Assembly (NCBI RefSeq): GCF_001984095.1
Contig: NZ_LYVQ01000031.1
Location: forward strand, 1 to 38,711
Direction of reading: 5' to 3'
DNA from: Pelomonas sp. KK5
Lineage (GTDB): Bacteria > Pseudomonadota > Gammaproteobacteria > Burkholderiales > Burkholderiaceae_C
DNA length: 38,711 nucleotides
The notes under the pieces are model-generated. The model saw nothing but the letters and a program-made list of their open reading frames with translations, searched no databases and was not told the origin of the DNA. Position numbers and translations under genes: made by a program. This document shows, piece after piece, positions 1-8,656 of this stretch (the first letter of the stretch is position 1; each line of letters opens with the position of its first letter).

Positions 1-98
1 GGGTCAGGGCATTCAGGCGCATCGAGGAGACCGGGTGGGCTTGTCGAAAGGGGGCGAGCTTAACCGCGGCGCCGGCCGGTCCCGCAAGTCATGCCGGC

Positions 99-1097
99 TC
101 AGGCGAACCGGGCTTCGCGCTTGATGATGCGGTCGATGTTGGTGGCGTCGACCACCTCGGCGCCGGTGTCGTAGTCGCTGGCCGGATAGCCGGACTCCAT
201 CTGCATGTCCAGTAGCGAGGAAGTCACCCAGCCCTGGGCGTAGGGGTTCTGCCCGATGGTCCATTGCGCGCCGCCGGTCTTGATCGCCTCCAGCACGCCG
301 GGCACCAGGTCGAAGCCGCCGTTGGCGATCTTGCCCTTCATGCCGTTCTGCTCCAGCCAGGGGCTCATGAACTGGTGGCCGGACACCATGTCGGTGAAGC
401 CCGCGAGCTTGCCGCCCAGGGCCTTGATCCGCGGCTCGATGCGCGCGATGGCGTCGCGCTGGATGTTCGAGGTCTGCAGCCGCTCGACGACGAAGGTCGT
501 GCCGTGCGCGCGGTTGTAGGCCTCGATGCCCTCCTGGGTGCCGCGGGCCCGCTCGTCGAGTGCAGTGGAGTTGATGGCGGGGAGGCCGACCAGGATCACG
601 CCGTCGCGGCGCCCGAGCTTGACGGCATGGATCGCCGCCTGCAGGCCGTTGATCCGGCCGGCGGGAATGAAGTCCTGGCCCACGAAGGCGTTCACGCCCA
701 GCTGCTTGTAGCCGGCGCTGGCGATGTTGAAGAGCACCAGCGGGATGCGCTGGTCGAGCGCCCGGCGGATGTTGTCCTCGAACGAGGTCTCGTTGATACG
801 CGTGAAGGCCAGTGCGTCGGGCTTGGCGGCGATCGCCTCGGCCTGGAAGCGGACGACGTCGGCGATCACCGGCGGCGTGCCCCGGGCCACGTACTGCATG
901 TCCCAGCCACGCAGGTTGCCGAAGTCGCGGAAGCCCGCCTTGACCTGGTTGAAGAAGGGAATCTCCGCGTGGGCGACGAAGATCACCTTGCGCTTCGCCG
1001 GTGCCGCGTGCACCGCCGGCGCGGCCAGCCCGCCCACCGCCACGCTGCCCAGGAAGCCGCGCCGGCCGGCGCCGCGGATCACATCGTCGCTGCTCAT
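99..1097 (-). CDS. Tat-exported sugar-type ABC substrate-binding protein, orphan
   Basis: 332 aa. The N-terminus carries a twin-arginine signal (RRGFLG, R12-R13) followed by a hydrophobic stretch and a likely AxA cleavage near residue 31, so it should be exported folded to the periplasm. The mature part resembles the Periplasmic_BP_4/RbsB-like family (VIFVAHAEIPFFNQVKAGF opening, then DALAFTRINE and a FNIASAGY segment), which binds sugars or similar small ligands. ATG at 1097 is chosen over an in-frame ATG at 1115 because a GAGGGGG ribosome site lies just upstream of it. It diverges from the tandem kinases across 138 bp. No permease or ATPase is adjacent on the visible side, so it may serve a distant transporter or act as a sensor partner of the kinases (inference). 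The ligand cannot be named. Confidence 0.88.
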   Translation of the reverse strand: MSSDDVIRGAGRRGFLGSVAVGGLAAPAVHAAPAKRKVIFVAHAEIPFFNQVKAGFRDFGNLRGWDMQYVARGTPPVIADVVRFQAEAIAAKPDALAFTRINETSFEDNIRRALDQRIPLVLFNIASAGYKQLGVNAFVGQDFIPAGRINGLQAAIHAVKLGRRDGVILVGLPAINSTALDERARGTQEGIEAYNRAHGTTFVVERLQTSNIQRDAIARIEPRIKALGGKLAGFTDMVSGHQFMSPWLEQNGMKGKIANGGFDLVPGVLEAIKTGGAQWTIGQNPYAQGWVTSSLLDMQMESGYPASDYDTGAEVVDATNIDRIIKREARFA

Positions 1098-1235
1098 CGA
1101 TTCCCCCTCGCGCATGGATTGCCGAGCGCATTGTTGAGGCGATCCGGCTTCCAGATCAATCGGTTGCCCTGCGCTGGATGCCGTGGTGTACTTGCCGCTG
1201 AACATAAGGGTTAGGAGGCCCGCCCGGGGAGGCGC
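1098..1235. promoter_or_regulatory. Divergent promoter region, binding protein / tandem kinases
   Basis: On the plus strand TTGCCC (1164-1169), a 17-bp spacer and TGTACT (1187-1192) form a plausible sigma-70 promoter for the kinase pair, about 45 nt before its start. On the minus strand a TTGATC-N17-AACAAT arrangement could drive the binding-protein gene. Both match consensus only partly. No clear operator palindrome is visible. Confidence 0.35.
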
Positions 1236-4200
1236 ATGCAAGCCACGATCCAGCTGCTGGAGTCCCTGTTCGCCGGGTGGTCGCTGGGCTTTCTGAGCGC
1301 CTGGGGCCGCCTGGCCGGCCTGGTGGGCGCCGTGCTGGTGGTGTGCGCCTATGGACGCCTGACCCTGCGCAGCGAGGGCCGCTGGCGGCTCGCTCGCGAT
1401 CCGCAGGCCTGGGACGCGCAGGCCTTCACCGGCATGCTGGCGAGCTTCGCGCTGGTGCTGCTGGCGGTCTTCGGTGACCTGAACTTCCCGGGCGTGGAGG
1501 GGCTGCAGCCGCTGGGGCCGGTGCGTGGCGTGGCGGTGTTCGTCTGCATCGCGCTGTGGGGCTATCCGGCGCTGGTGGGCATCCCGCCGGCCAGCCTGCT
1601 GGCGCACCTGATCGGTGGCGTGTCGCCGGACTTCGTCGCCGACTGGCTGGGCGGCTATTTCCTCTGGCCGGCCGTCGCCTGGATGGGCCGCCGCTGGATC
1701 CTCGGCGCGCAGGCGCCGGACTTCGGCCGCTGGCGCACGTGGGCGGGTTTCGCACCGTTCGCGCTGCTGGCGCTGCTGGTCGTGCCGGCGATGTGGGGCT
1801 GGCTCTGCGCGGACATCGTCGGCCCCCGGCTGGCCTACAGCGCGCTCGTGCCGAAGCTGCTCGTCACGCTGCTGGCGGCCTGCGTGCTGGCGCCCTTCGT
1901 GATGCTGGCGCTGCTGCCGCTGGCGCGGCGCCTGGGCCTGCTGCCGGCCGCGGGTGGGGCCGCCGGGCAGGCCGCGGCCGGCGCGATGCCGCTGCGCATG
2001 GCCCTGGGCGGCAGCCTGGCCGCCATGGTGCTGGCGGTCTCCTGCGCGGTGGCGCTGCTGGCACTGCGCAGCGGGGAGCAGGGCGCGACCAAGCTGGCGC
2101 AGCGGCTGAACCAGGAGCTGTCGGACAGCATCGACGTGCGCCTGGCCGACTACCTCGAGGACGCGGCGGCGATCCCGGAGGCCGAGCGGCTGCGGGGCAT
2201 GTCGACGCTGCTGTCGGGCCTGTCGACGCCGCCGGGCGGACGGGCGCTGGTGCTGGATCGCCAGGGGCAGGTCCTGGCCGGCAGCGTCGCGGGGGCGGGC
2301 GACCCGGTCGCCACTGCCGCGCTGGCTGCCTTGCGCGAGCAGGCGCCGGCGCTGCGCGAGCCGCTGGACTTCGGCTTCGCCGTGCTGAGCGAGCGGCCGC
2401 TGGGGCGCGAGAGCTGGCTGGCGCGCGCCACGCCGCTGGCGGACAAGCCCGGCCGGGTGGGCCTGGTGGAGCTGACGGCCTTGCCCGAGCGCTACTACCT
2501 GGCCGAGCTGCGCGCCGGCGTCGCCCGCGCGGCGCTGGTCTGCGCGGTGTCGCTGAGCCTGGCGATGCTGGTGGCCGCGGGCCTCGCCGCGCTGGTGGCG
2601 GCGCCGACCCGCCGCATCATCCAGGCCTCGCAGGCGCTGGCCCGCGGCGAGCTGGACCGGCCCGTGCCGGCCAGCCGGCTGGCCGAGATGGGCGCGCTGG
2701 CCGCGGCATTCAACGGCATGGCGCGGCAGCTCAAGGCCTCCCTGCTGGGCAGCCAGCGCACCAGCGAGACGCTGCAGGGCATCTTCGGCGCCTCGCCGGT
2801 GGCGATCGCGGTGTTCCGCGTGGGGTCGGGCGAAGGGCAGGGCGCCCCTCACGGCGGGGAGCTGTTCTTCGCCGACATCAATGCGGCCTGGGAGCGCACC
2901 ACCGGCCACAGCCGCGAGGCCACCATCGGCCGGCCGGGCGCGGCGCTGCAGCTCTGGATGGACATGAACGTGCGCCTGCAGTTCATCGGCCAGATGCGCG
3001 AGCTCGGCCGGGTGCGCCGGCTGGAGGCTCGCATGCGGCGGGCCGATGGCTCGGCCTACTTCGCGCAGGTGTCGGGCCAGGACGTGCGGGTCGGCGAGGA
3101 GCGCTTCAACGTCGTCGCCATCGACGACATCACCGCCCAGAAGGAGGCCAGCGACCAGCTGCAGGCGCTGAACCGCCAGCTCGGCGCGCTGCTGGACGCG
3201 GCGGTGGAGGTGGCCGTGATCGCCACCGATGCGCAGGGTCGGGTCACCGTGTTCAACCGCGGCGCGGAGCGCATGCTGGGCTACGCGGCGGCGGAGCTGC
3301 TCGGCGAGCCGGTGCTGCGGGTGCACCTGCCGGACGATATCGCCACCCAGGCGCCGGAGCTGGCGCTGGCCGGCGGCGCGGCCTTCTACGCCGGGCAGGC
3401 GCAGGACGGCGCGGCCCGCAACCGCATCCTGCGGCGCAAGGACGGCACGCCGGTGCAGGTGTCGATGGCGCTGTCCACGGTGCGTGACGCCCAGGGCGCC
3501 GTCGCCGGCTACCTGGGCATCGCGCGCGACATCACCGAGCAGCTGGCCGCCCAGGCCGGCATGCTCGAGCTGAACACCCGGCTGGAGCAGCGCGTGCGCG
3601 AGCGCAGCCAGTCGCTGGAGGCCGCGCGCAGCCGGCTGGAGCAGACGATGACCCATCTGCAGCAGATGCAGGGCAAGCTGGTGCAGTCGGAAAAGCTGGC
3701 CGGGCTCGGGCATATCGTCGCGGCGGTGGCGCACGAGCTGAACACGCCGATCGGCAACTGCGTCACTGTGGCCAGCACGCTGCTGGGCGATACGCAGTCG
3801 GTCAGCCGCGACGTGGCGGCGGGCACGCTGCGCAAGCAGCGCTTCGGGGAGTACCTGGCGGGCATGCAGTCCGGCACCGAGCTGCTGCAGCGCGCGCTGC
3901 AGGTGGCGGCGCGCCTGGTCAACAACTTCAAGCGCGTGGCCGACGATGCCGGCGGCGCCGAGCGCCGGCAGTTCGACCTGCGCGAGGTGATCGAGGACGC
4001 GGTGGCGCTGCTGCAGCCGATGTTGCGCAAGACGCCGTATCGCCTCGACATGGAACTGCCCGCCGGCATCGTGATGGACAGCCACCCGGGCGCGCTCGAG
4101 CAGGTGCTGAACAACCTGGTCAACAACGCCGTCCAGCACGCCTTCGCGGAGCGCTCGCACGGGCGCATGCTGCTGCGGGTCGAGCGGGGCGAGGGCCGGG

Positions 4201-4463
4201 ACGGCGAGCTGGTGCGGCTGATGTTCAGCGATGACGGCCGCGGCATGAGCGCCGACACGCTGGCCCGGATCTACGACCCCTTCTTCACCACCGCCCTGGG
4301 CAAGGGCGGCAGCGGCCTGGGCATGAACATCAGCTACAAGCTGGTCACGGCCCAGCTCGGCGGCGACATCGACGTGAGCAGCGTGCTGGGCCAGGGCAGC
4401 CATTTCACGCTGACGCTGCCGCTGAAGGCGCCCGAGCACGCAGCGGCGAGCCCGATCGGATGA
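1236..4463 (+). CDS. Membrane sensor histidine kinase (multi-TM, periplasmic loop, HAMP, 2 PAS), first of tandem pair
   Basis: 1075 aa. Order seen: about six hydrophobic helices (residues ~20-230); a further helix (~257-277); a ~150-residue extracytoplasmic, Cache-like sensor segment; a helix (~429-455); HAMP (~456-502); two PAS domains (~510-640 and ~645-775, the second with the FNRGAERMLGY signature); a coiled coil; a DHp domain with phospho-accepting H833 in HELNTPIGN; and a HATPase domain with N box (EQVLNNLVNNAVQHAF), G1 (DDGRGM), F box (YDPFFTT) and G2 (GSGLGM). It should autophosphorylate in response to an extracytoplasmic or membrane signal. ATG 1236 follows GGGGAGG. The stop overlaps the next kinase by 4 nt (ATGA), so the two are translationally coupled. 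There is no receiver domain and no response regulator nearby, so the partner must be encoded elsewhere. Confidence 0.93.
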   Translation: MQATIQLLESLFAGWSLGFLSAWGRLAGLVGAVLVVCAYGRLTLRSEGRWRLARDPQAWDAQAFTGMLASFALVLLAVFGDLNFPGVEGLQPLGPVRGVAVFVCIALWGYPALVGIPPASLLAHLIGGVSPDFVADWLGGYFLWPAVAWMGRRWILGAQAPDFGRWRTWAGFAPFALLALLVVPAMWGWLCADIVGPRLAYSALVPKLLVTLLAACVLAPFVMLALLPLARRLGLLPAAGGAAGQAAAGAMPLRMALGGSLAAMVLAVSCAVALLALRSGEQGATKLAQRLNQELSDSIDVRLADYLEDAAAIPEAERLRGMSTLLSGLSTPPGGRALVLDRQGQVLAGSVAGAGDPVATAALAALREQAPALREPLDFGFAVLSERPLGRESWLARATPLADKPGRVGLVELTALPERYYLAELRAGVARAALVCAVSLSLAMLVAAGLAALVAAPTRRIIQASQALARGELDRPVPASRLAEMGALAAAFNGMARQLKASLLGSQRTSETLQGIFGASPVAIAVFRVGSGEGQGAPHGGELFFADINAAWERTTGHSREATIGRPGAALQLWMDMNVRLQFIGQMRELGRVRRLEARMRRADGSAYFAQVSGQDVRVGEERFNVVAIDDITAQKEASDQLQALNRQLGALLDAAVEVAVIATDAQGRVTVFNRGAERMLGYAAAELLGEPVLRVHLPDDIATQAPELALAGGAAFYAGQAQDGAARNRILRRKDGTPVQVSMALSTVRDAQGAVAGYLGIARDITEQLAAQAGMLELNTRLEQRVRERSQSLEAARSRLEQTMTHLQQMQGKLVQSEKLAGLGHIVAAVAHELNTPIGNCVTVASTLLGDTQSVSRDVAAGTLRKQRFGEYLAGMQSGTELLQRALQVAARLVNNFKRVADDAGGAERRQFDLREVIEDAVALLQPMLRKTPYRLDMELPAGIVMDSHPGALEQVLNNLVNNAVQHAFAERSHGRMLLRVERGEGRDGELVRLMFSDDGRGMSADTLARIYDPFFTTALGKGGSGLGMNISYKLVTAQLGGDIDVSSVLGQGSHFTLTLPLKAPEHAAASPIG

Positions 4464-7400
4464 CGCGCCACATGCAGGACGTCCTTGCCTGGCTGGAGGC
4501 CCTGTTCGCCGGCCTGCCGCAGCCGCTGCTGGAGGCCTGGGGGCTGGTGGGCGTGGCGCTGGGCGTGCTGCTGTCGCTGCTGTGCTTCGGGCGGCTGACG
4601 CTGCGCGTGGGCCGGCGCTGGCGGCTCGGTCGCGAGCGCCAGGCCTGGAACGCGCGGGCCTTCTTCGCCGCCGGCTTGAGCTTCGTGCTGCTGCCGCTGG
4701 CGGGCTGGCTGGGCTCGGGCATCGTGCTGGTGGAAGGGGCGCAGACCTTCGAGTCGCTCAAGGACCTGGTGTTCTTCATGGCCGTGCTGCTGTTCGGCTA
4801 CCCGGCGCTGCTGGTGCTGCCGCCGGCCTACATGCTCTCGGACCTGATCGAGGGCACGCCGCCGCTGTGGGTGGCGGGCTGGACGCCGGGCTACTTCTTC
4901 CTCAGCGCCTATGCCTGGCTGGGCTGGCAACTGATCGGGCAGGACCCGGACTTCCGCCGCGCCCGCACCTGGGCGCTGTACGTCCCCTACGCGCTGGGCC
5001 TGGCCTTCTTCGATCCGGTCATGTGGGGCTTCATCAGCAGCGGCAGGTTCGCCGACGGCATCGCCTACCAGAGCGTCACGCCGGCCATGCTGGCCACCAA
5101 GGGCCTGACCTGGCTGCTGCTGCCGCTGTTCATGCTGGCCGGCCTGCCGCTGGCGCGCCGGGCCGGCCTGTTCTGGGCCGAGATCCCCGGCCATGTGAAG
5201 CGCCGCCCGCTGCGCGTGCAGGGCTGGACCTGGGAGACCCGCCCCCGCGGCAGCGACGACGAGGCGGTGCCGCGCGATGCGGTCAGCGACATGCCCGGGG
5301 CACCGCTGCGCGTGGTGCTGGCGGGCAGCTTCGTGGTGCTGGTGCTGGGCCTGGCCGGGGCGGTCGGCTTCGTGATGCTGGGCAGCGCCAATGCGGTGGC
5401 CAACAAGCTGGCCCTGCGCCTGCACCAGGACATCTCGGCCAACGTCGAGGCCCGGATGGACGACTACCTGGCCCATGCCGCCACCCTCACCGAGGGCGAG
5501 CGGCTGCGCGGCCTGAACGGCCTGCTCGCCACGCTGCCGATCGCCCGCAACGGCCGCGCCCTGGTGGTGGACGAGCGGGGCCGGCTGCTGGCCTCCAGCG
5601 CCGCCGGGGGCCGCGGCGAGCCCGTGGTGAACCTGGCGCTGGAGCAGCTGAACCAGCGCGTGCAGCATGCCGCCGATGCGACGGCGCAGGGCCTGAGCTT
5701 CCGCTTCGACGTGGTGAGCACCCGGCCGCTCGCGCGCGAGACCTGGCTGGCGCGGGCGGTGCCCTACACCGCCAGCTACCAGCACTGGATGCAGCTCACC
5801 GCCATGCCCGAGAGCTACTACCTGGCCGAGGTGGAGCGGGGCAACAGCGCGGCCGCGCTGCTGTGCGTGGCGGCCCTGGCGCTGGCGCTGCTGGGCGCCG
5901 GCCTGCTGGCCACCAGCGTGGCCTCGCCGCTGCGCCGCGTCACCGAGGCCGCCGGGGAGATGGCGGCCGGCCGGCTCGACCAGCGCGTGCGCGGCAGCGC
6001 GCTGGCCGAGGTGCAGGCGCTGGTCAGCGCCTTCAATGCCATGGCCGAGCAACTGCAGGCGGCCTTCCTGAGCCGCAAGCGCGTGGAGGAGACGCTGACC
6101 GGCATCATCGGCGCCTCGCCGGCCGCCATGGCCGTGTTCACCGAATCCGCGCAGCGCAGCGCCGGCAATGTGCTGGAAGGCCGCACCGTGCTGCGCGTCA
6201 ACGAGGCCTGGGAGCGCATCACCGGCCACCGCGCGCATGACATCGAGGGCCGGTCCAGCAGCCTGCTGAACCTGTGGTCCGACGTCGAGGCGCGCCGCCG
6301 CTACAACACGCTGATGTTCGAGAACCAGCAGGTGTCCGGCTTCGAGGCGACGCTGCTGCGCGTGGACGGCACGCCCTTCCAGGCCCAGCTGTCCGGCGCC
6401 GAGCTGCGCCAGCAGGACGAGGTGCTCACCCTGCTGGTGATCGTGGACATCACCGAGCGCAAGCATGCCGACGAGCAGCTGCGGGCCCTCAACCACCGCA
6501 TGCAGACGCTGCTGGATGCGGCCATCGAGGTGGCCATCGTCGCCAGCGACACCGAGGGGCGCATCACCGTCTTCAACCACGGCGCCGAGCGCATGCTGGG
6601 CCACGAGGCGGCGGCGATGCGCGGCCAGCCGGTGCTGGGCCTGCACGACGCGGACGACCTCGCCGCCGCACTGGGCGGCGCGCCGCTGCAGGATGCCTAT
6701 GCCGCGCTGACCCGCGACGGCGCCTCCTGCGTGCGCAACGGGCGGCTGCTGCGCGCCAATGGCGAGCCGGTGCAGGTGTCGATGTCGCTCAACGCGGTGC
6801 GCGACGAGCAGGGCGCCACGCTGGGCTACCTGTGCATCGCGCTGGACATCACCGAGCAGCTCGCCGCCCAGGCCGAGCTGCAGGAGATGAACGCCAGCCT
6901 CGACCGCCGCGTGCACGAGCGCACCGTGGCGCTGGAGGACGCCAACCGCGCGCTGGAGGCCAACTTCGAGCACCTGCGCCAGATGCAGGCCAAGCTCGTG
7001 CAGTCGGAGAAGCTCGCCGGCCTGGGCGAGATCGTCAGCGCCGTGGCCCACGAGCTGAACGGCCCGATCGGCAACGCCGTCACCGTCGCCAGCACCCTGC
7101 ACGGCGACACCACCGAGATCAACCAGGAGATGAGCGCCGGCACGCTGCGCAAGCAGCGCTTCGGCAGCTACCTGGAGGCGGCGGCCCAGGGCGCGCAGCT
7201 GCTGGAGCGCTCGCTGCAGCAGGCGGCGACGATGGTCAGCAACTTCAAGCGCGTGGCGGTGGACCAGGGCACGGCCACGCGGCGCCTGTTCGACCTGAAG
7301 AGCGCCGTGGACGACACGCTGATCCTGCTGCGCCCGACGCTGCGCAAGACGCCCTGGCAGGTGCAGTTCGACGTGCCGGCCGGCATCGAGATGGACAGCT

Positions 7401-7774
7401 GCCCCGGCGCGCTGGAGCAGGTGCTGGCCAACCTGATCGGCAATGCGGTGACCCATGCCTTCGCCGGCCGCGAGACCGGCGCGATGAAGCTGGACGCCCG
7501 CGTGCAGGGCGACGCGGTGGAGCTGCAGTTCAGCGACGACGGCATCGGCATGAGCCCGGCCACGCTGGCGCGCATCTACGACCCCTTCTTCACCACTGCG
7601 CTGGACCGCGGCAGCAGCGGACTGGGCATGCACATCACCTACAACCTCGTCACCGGCCCGCTGGGCGGGGAGATCGAGGTGTCGAGCGTCGAAGGGCAGG
7701 GCAGCGTCGTCACGCTGCGCCTGCCGCTGGTGACGCCGCAGCAGGCCGTCTCCACCACGCCGCTGGTCGGCTGA
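4460..7774 (+). CDS. Membrane sensor histidine kinase, second of tandem paralogous pair
   Basis: 1104 aa, collinear over its whole length with the preceding kinase: N-terminal multi-helix block, periplasmic sensor segment ending in the shared PESYYLAE element, helix, HAMP, two PAS domains, coiled coil, DHp with H864, and HATPase (NLIGNAVTHAF, DDGIGM, YDPFFTT, SGLGM). It arose by tandem duplication. Differences stand out: a basic 40-residue insert rich in R/D/E after the helical block (around residues 245-275), a divergent periplasmic part, and HELNGPIGN in place of HELNTPIGN beside the phospho-accepting histidine. The start ATG overlaps the previous stop. The pair may form homo- or heterodimers and sense related ligands (inference). 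The cognate response regulator is not in the window. Confidence 0.92.
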   Translation: MTRHMQDVLAWLEALFAGLPQPLLEAWGLVGVALGVLLSLLCFGRLTLRVGRRWRLGRERQAWNARAFFAAGLSFVLLPLAGWLGSGIVLVEGAQTFESLKDLVFFMAVLLFGYPALLVLPPAYMLSDLIEGTPPLWVAGWTPGYFFLSAYAWLGWQLIGQDPDFRRARTWALYVPYALGLAFFDPVMWGFISSGRFADGIAYQSVTPAMLATKGLTWLLLPLFMLAGLPLARRAGLFWAEIPGHVKRRPLRVQGWTWETRPRGSDDEAVPRDAVSDMPGAPLRVVLAGSFVVLVLGLAGAVGFVMLGSANAVANKLALRLHQDISANVEARMDDYLAHAATLTEGERLRGLNGLLATLPIARNGRALVVDERGRLLASSAAGGRGEPVVNLALEQLNQRVQHAADATAQGLSFRFDVVSTRPLARETWLARAVPYTASYQHWMQLTAMPESYYLAEVERGNSAAALLCVAALALALLGAGLLATSVASPLRRVTEAAGEMAAGRLDQRVRGSALAEVQALVSAFNAMAEQLQAAFLSRKRVEETLTGIIGASPAAMAVFTESAQRSAGNVLEGRTVLRVNEAWERITGHRAHDIEGRSSSLLNLWSDVEARRRYNTLMFENQQVSGFEATLLRVDGTPFQAQLSGAELRQQDEVLTLLVIVDITERKHADEQLRALNHRMQTLLDAAIEVAIVASDTEGRITVFNHGAERMLGHEAAAMRGQPVLGLHDADDLAAALGGAPLQDAYAALTRDGASCVRNGRLLRANGEPVQVSMSLNAVRDEQGATLGYLCIALDITEQLAAQAELQEMNASLDRRVHERTVALEDANRALEANFEHLRQMQAKLVQSEKLAGLGEIVSAVAHELNGPIGNAVTVASTLHGDTTEINQEMSAGTLRKQRFGSYLEAAAQGAQLLERSLQQAATMVSNFKRVAVDQGTATRRLFDLKSAVDDTLILLRPTLRKTPWQVQFDVPAGIEMDSCPGALEQVLANLIGNAVTHAFAGRETGAMKLDARVQGDAVELQFSDDGIGMSPATLARIYDPFFTTALDRGSSGLGMHITYNLVTGPLGGEIEVSSVEGQGSVVTLRLPLVTPQQAVSTTPLVG

Positions 7775-7786
7775 TCTTCCGCCGTC

Positions 7787-7842
7787 TTGTCATGCAAGCA
7801 AATGCTTGCCTATAATCTTCATGCAAGTATTTGCTTGCCTAT
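7787..7842 (+). promoter_or_regulatory. Sigma-70 promoter overlapped by two ArsR-type operator palindromes
   Basis: TTGTCA (7787-7792), 18 bp, then a perfect TATAAT (7811-7816) give a near-consensus promoter, with transcription expected near 7823. Two 22-bp near-identical repeats (7792-7813 and 7821-7842) each hold a palindrome: GCAAGCAAATGCTTGC (7794-7809, perfect) fills the spacer, and GCAAGTATTTGCTTGC (7823-7838, one mismatch) covers the start of transcription. Centres are 29 bp apart. This is the geometry of autorepression by the winged-helix protein encoded immediately downstream. Confidence 0.82.
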
Positions 7843-7858
7843 TGGAACGACTCTCCAC

Positions 7859-8209
7859 GTGACCCGCGGCCCCGACATCGACAAGGTCTTCAAGGCACTG
7901 GCCGACGCCAGCCGCCGCGCCTTGCTGGACAGCCTGCACGCGCGCGACGGCCAGACGCTGACCCAGCTCTGCGAAGGCCTGGCCATGAGCCGGCAGGCCG
8001 TCACCCAGCACCTGAACCTGCTGGAGGCGGCCAACCTCGTGGCCGTGCAGTGGCAAGGCCGCGAGAAGGTCCACTACTTCAACCCGGTGCCGATCCACGA
8101 GCTCTCGCGGCGCTGGATCAGCAAGTTCGACGAGCCCCGGCTGGACGCGCTGCATGCGCTCAAGACCCGGCTCGAATCACCGCCGCCCAGGAAAGGAAGG
8201 AAGCCATGA
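7859..8209 (+). CDS. ArsR-family winged-helix transcriptional repressor
   Basis: 116 aa from a GTG start. The ArsR-type winged helix runs from DKVFKALADASRRALLDSL through the recognition helix MSRQAVTQHLNLLEAANLV and the wing (QWQGREKVHYFN). It lacks the CxC metal-binding motif of ArsR/SmtB metal sensors and resembles the SdpR-like branch commonly paired with SRPBCC genes. The frame is open back to 7787, but the promoter predicts transcription starting near 7823, so GTG 7859 (MTRGPDIDKVF) is preferred. The ribosome site is weak (GGAACGA). The stop overlaps the next start by ATGA, making a two-gene operon, probably autorepressed through the upstream palindromes. The inducer is unknown. Confidence 0.9.
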   Translation: MTRGPDIDKVFKALADASRRALLDSLHARDGQTLTQLCEGLAMSRQAVTQHLNLLEAANLVAVQWQGREKVHYFNPVPIHELSRRWISKFDEPRLDALHALKTRLESPPPRKGRKP

Positions 8210-8652
8210 GCCAGAGCCGTTTCGTCTATGTCAGCTATATCCGCACCACGCCGGAGAAGCTGTGGCAGTCGCTCACCGACGCGTCATTCATCAAGCAGTT
8301 CTGGTTCGGCATGAATGTCGAATGCGAATGGAAGCCCGGCGCCTCCTGGGCGCTGCGCTTCCAGGACGGGCGGCTGGCGGACTCGGGCGAGATCGTCGAG
8401 TTCGACCCGCCGCGCCGGCTGGCCATCCGCTGGACCAACCAGTGGAAGCCCGAGTTCAGCGCCGAAGGCCCGTCGCTGTGCGTGATGGAGATCGAGCCGC
8501 ATCCGAGCGGGGCGGTGAAGCTGACGATCACGCACTCGATGGACAAGGCGGACTCCGGCCTGATCGGCGCCGTCGGCGGCGGCTGGCCGCTGATCATCTC
8601 CAATCTGAAGTCGCTGCTGGAGACCGGCACGGTGGCCGTGCCCGAGAAGTGA
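8206..8652 (+). CDS. SRPBCC (AHSA1-like) domain protein, ArsR partner
   Basis: 148 aa, a single SRPBCC/START-like domain of the AHSA1 (activator of Hsp90 ATPase homologue 1) type: the opening FVYVSYIRTTPEKLWQSLTDA, the WFGMNVECEWKPG turn, and a C-terminal helix ending GGWPLIISNLKSLLETG. Such proteins form a hydrophobic cavity that binds small ligands, and many are encoded next to ArsR regulators, but their biochemical roles are mostly undefined. It overlaps the ArsR stop by 4 nt after an AAGGAAGG ribosome site, so expression should be coupled. A role as ligand binder or detoxifier under ArsR control is inference. It lies only 4 bp from the convergent BMP-family gene. Confidence 0.9.
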   Translation: MSQSRFVYVSYIRTTPEKLWQSLTDASFIKQFWFGMNVECEWKPGASWALRFQDGRLADSGEIVEFDPPRRLAIRWTNQWKPEFSAEGPSLCVMEIEPHPSGAVKLTITHSMDKADSGLIGAVGGGWPLIISNLKSLLETGTVAVPEK

Positions 8653-8656
8653 TCGC

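Noticed and set aside
99-4439. A very long uninterrupted minus-strand frame antisense to the first kinase, with a similar one antisense to the second (4334-7633)
   Set aside because: Only the segment up to 1097 is a real gene. The rest has the His/Gln/Arg/Leu-rich composition typical of antisense frames in 70% GC genes and no domain features.
7787-7858. N-terminal extension of the ArsR protein from 7787
   Set aside because: It would be translated from the promoter and operator sequence itself, upstream of the expected transcription start.
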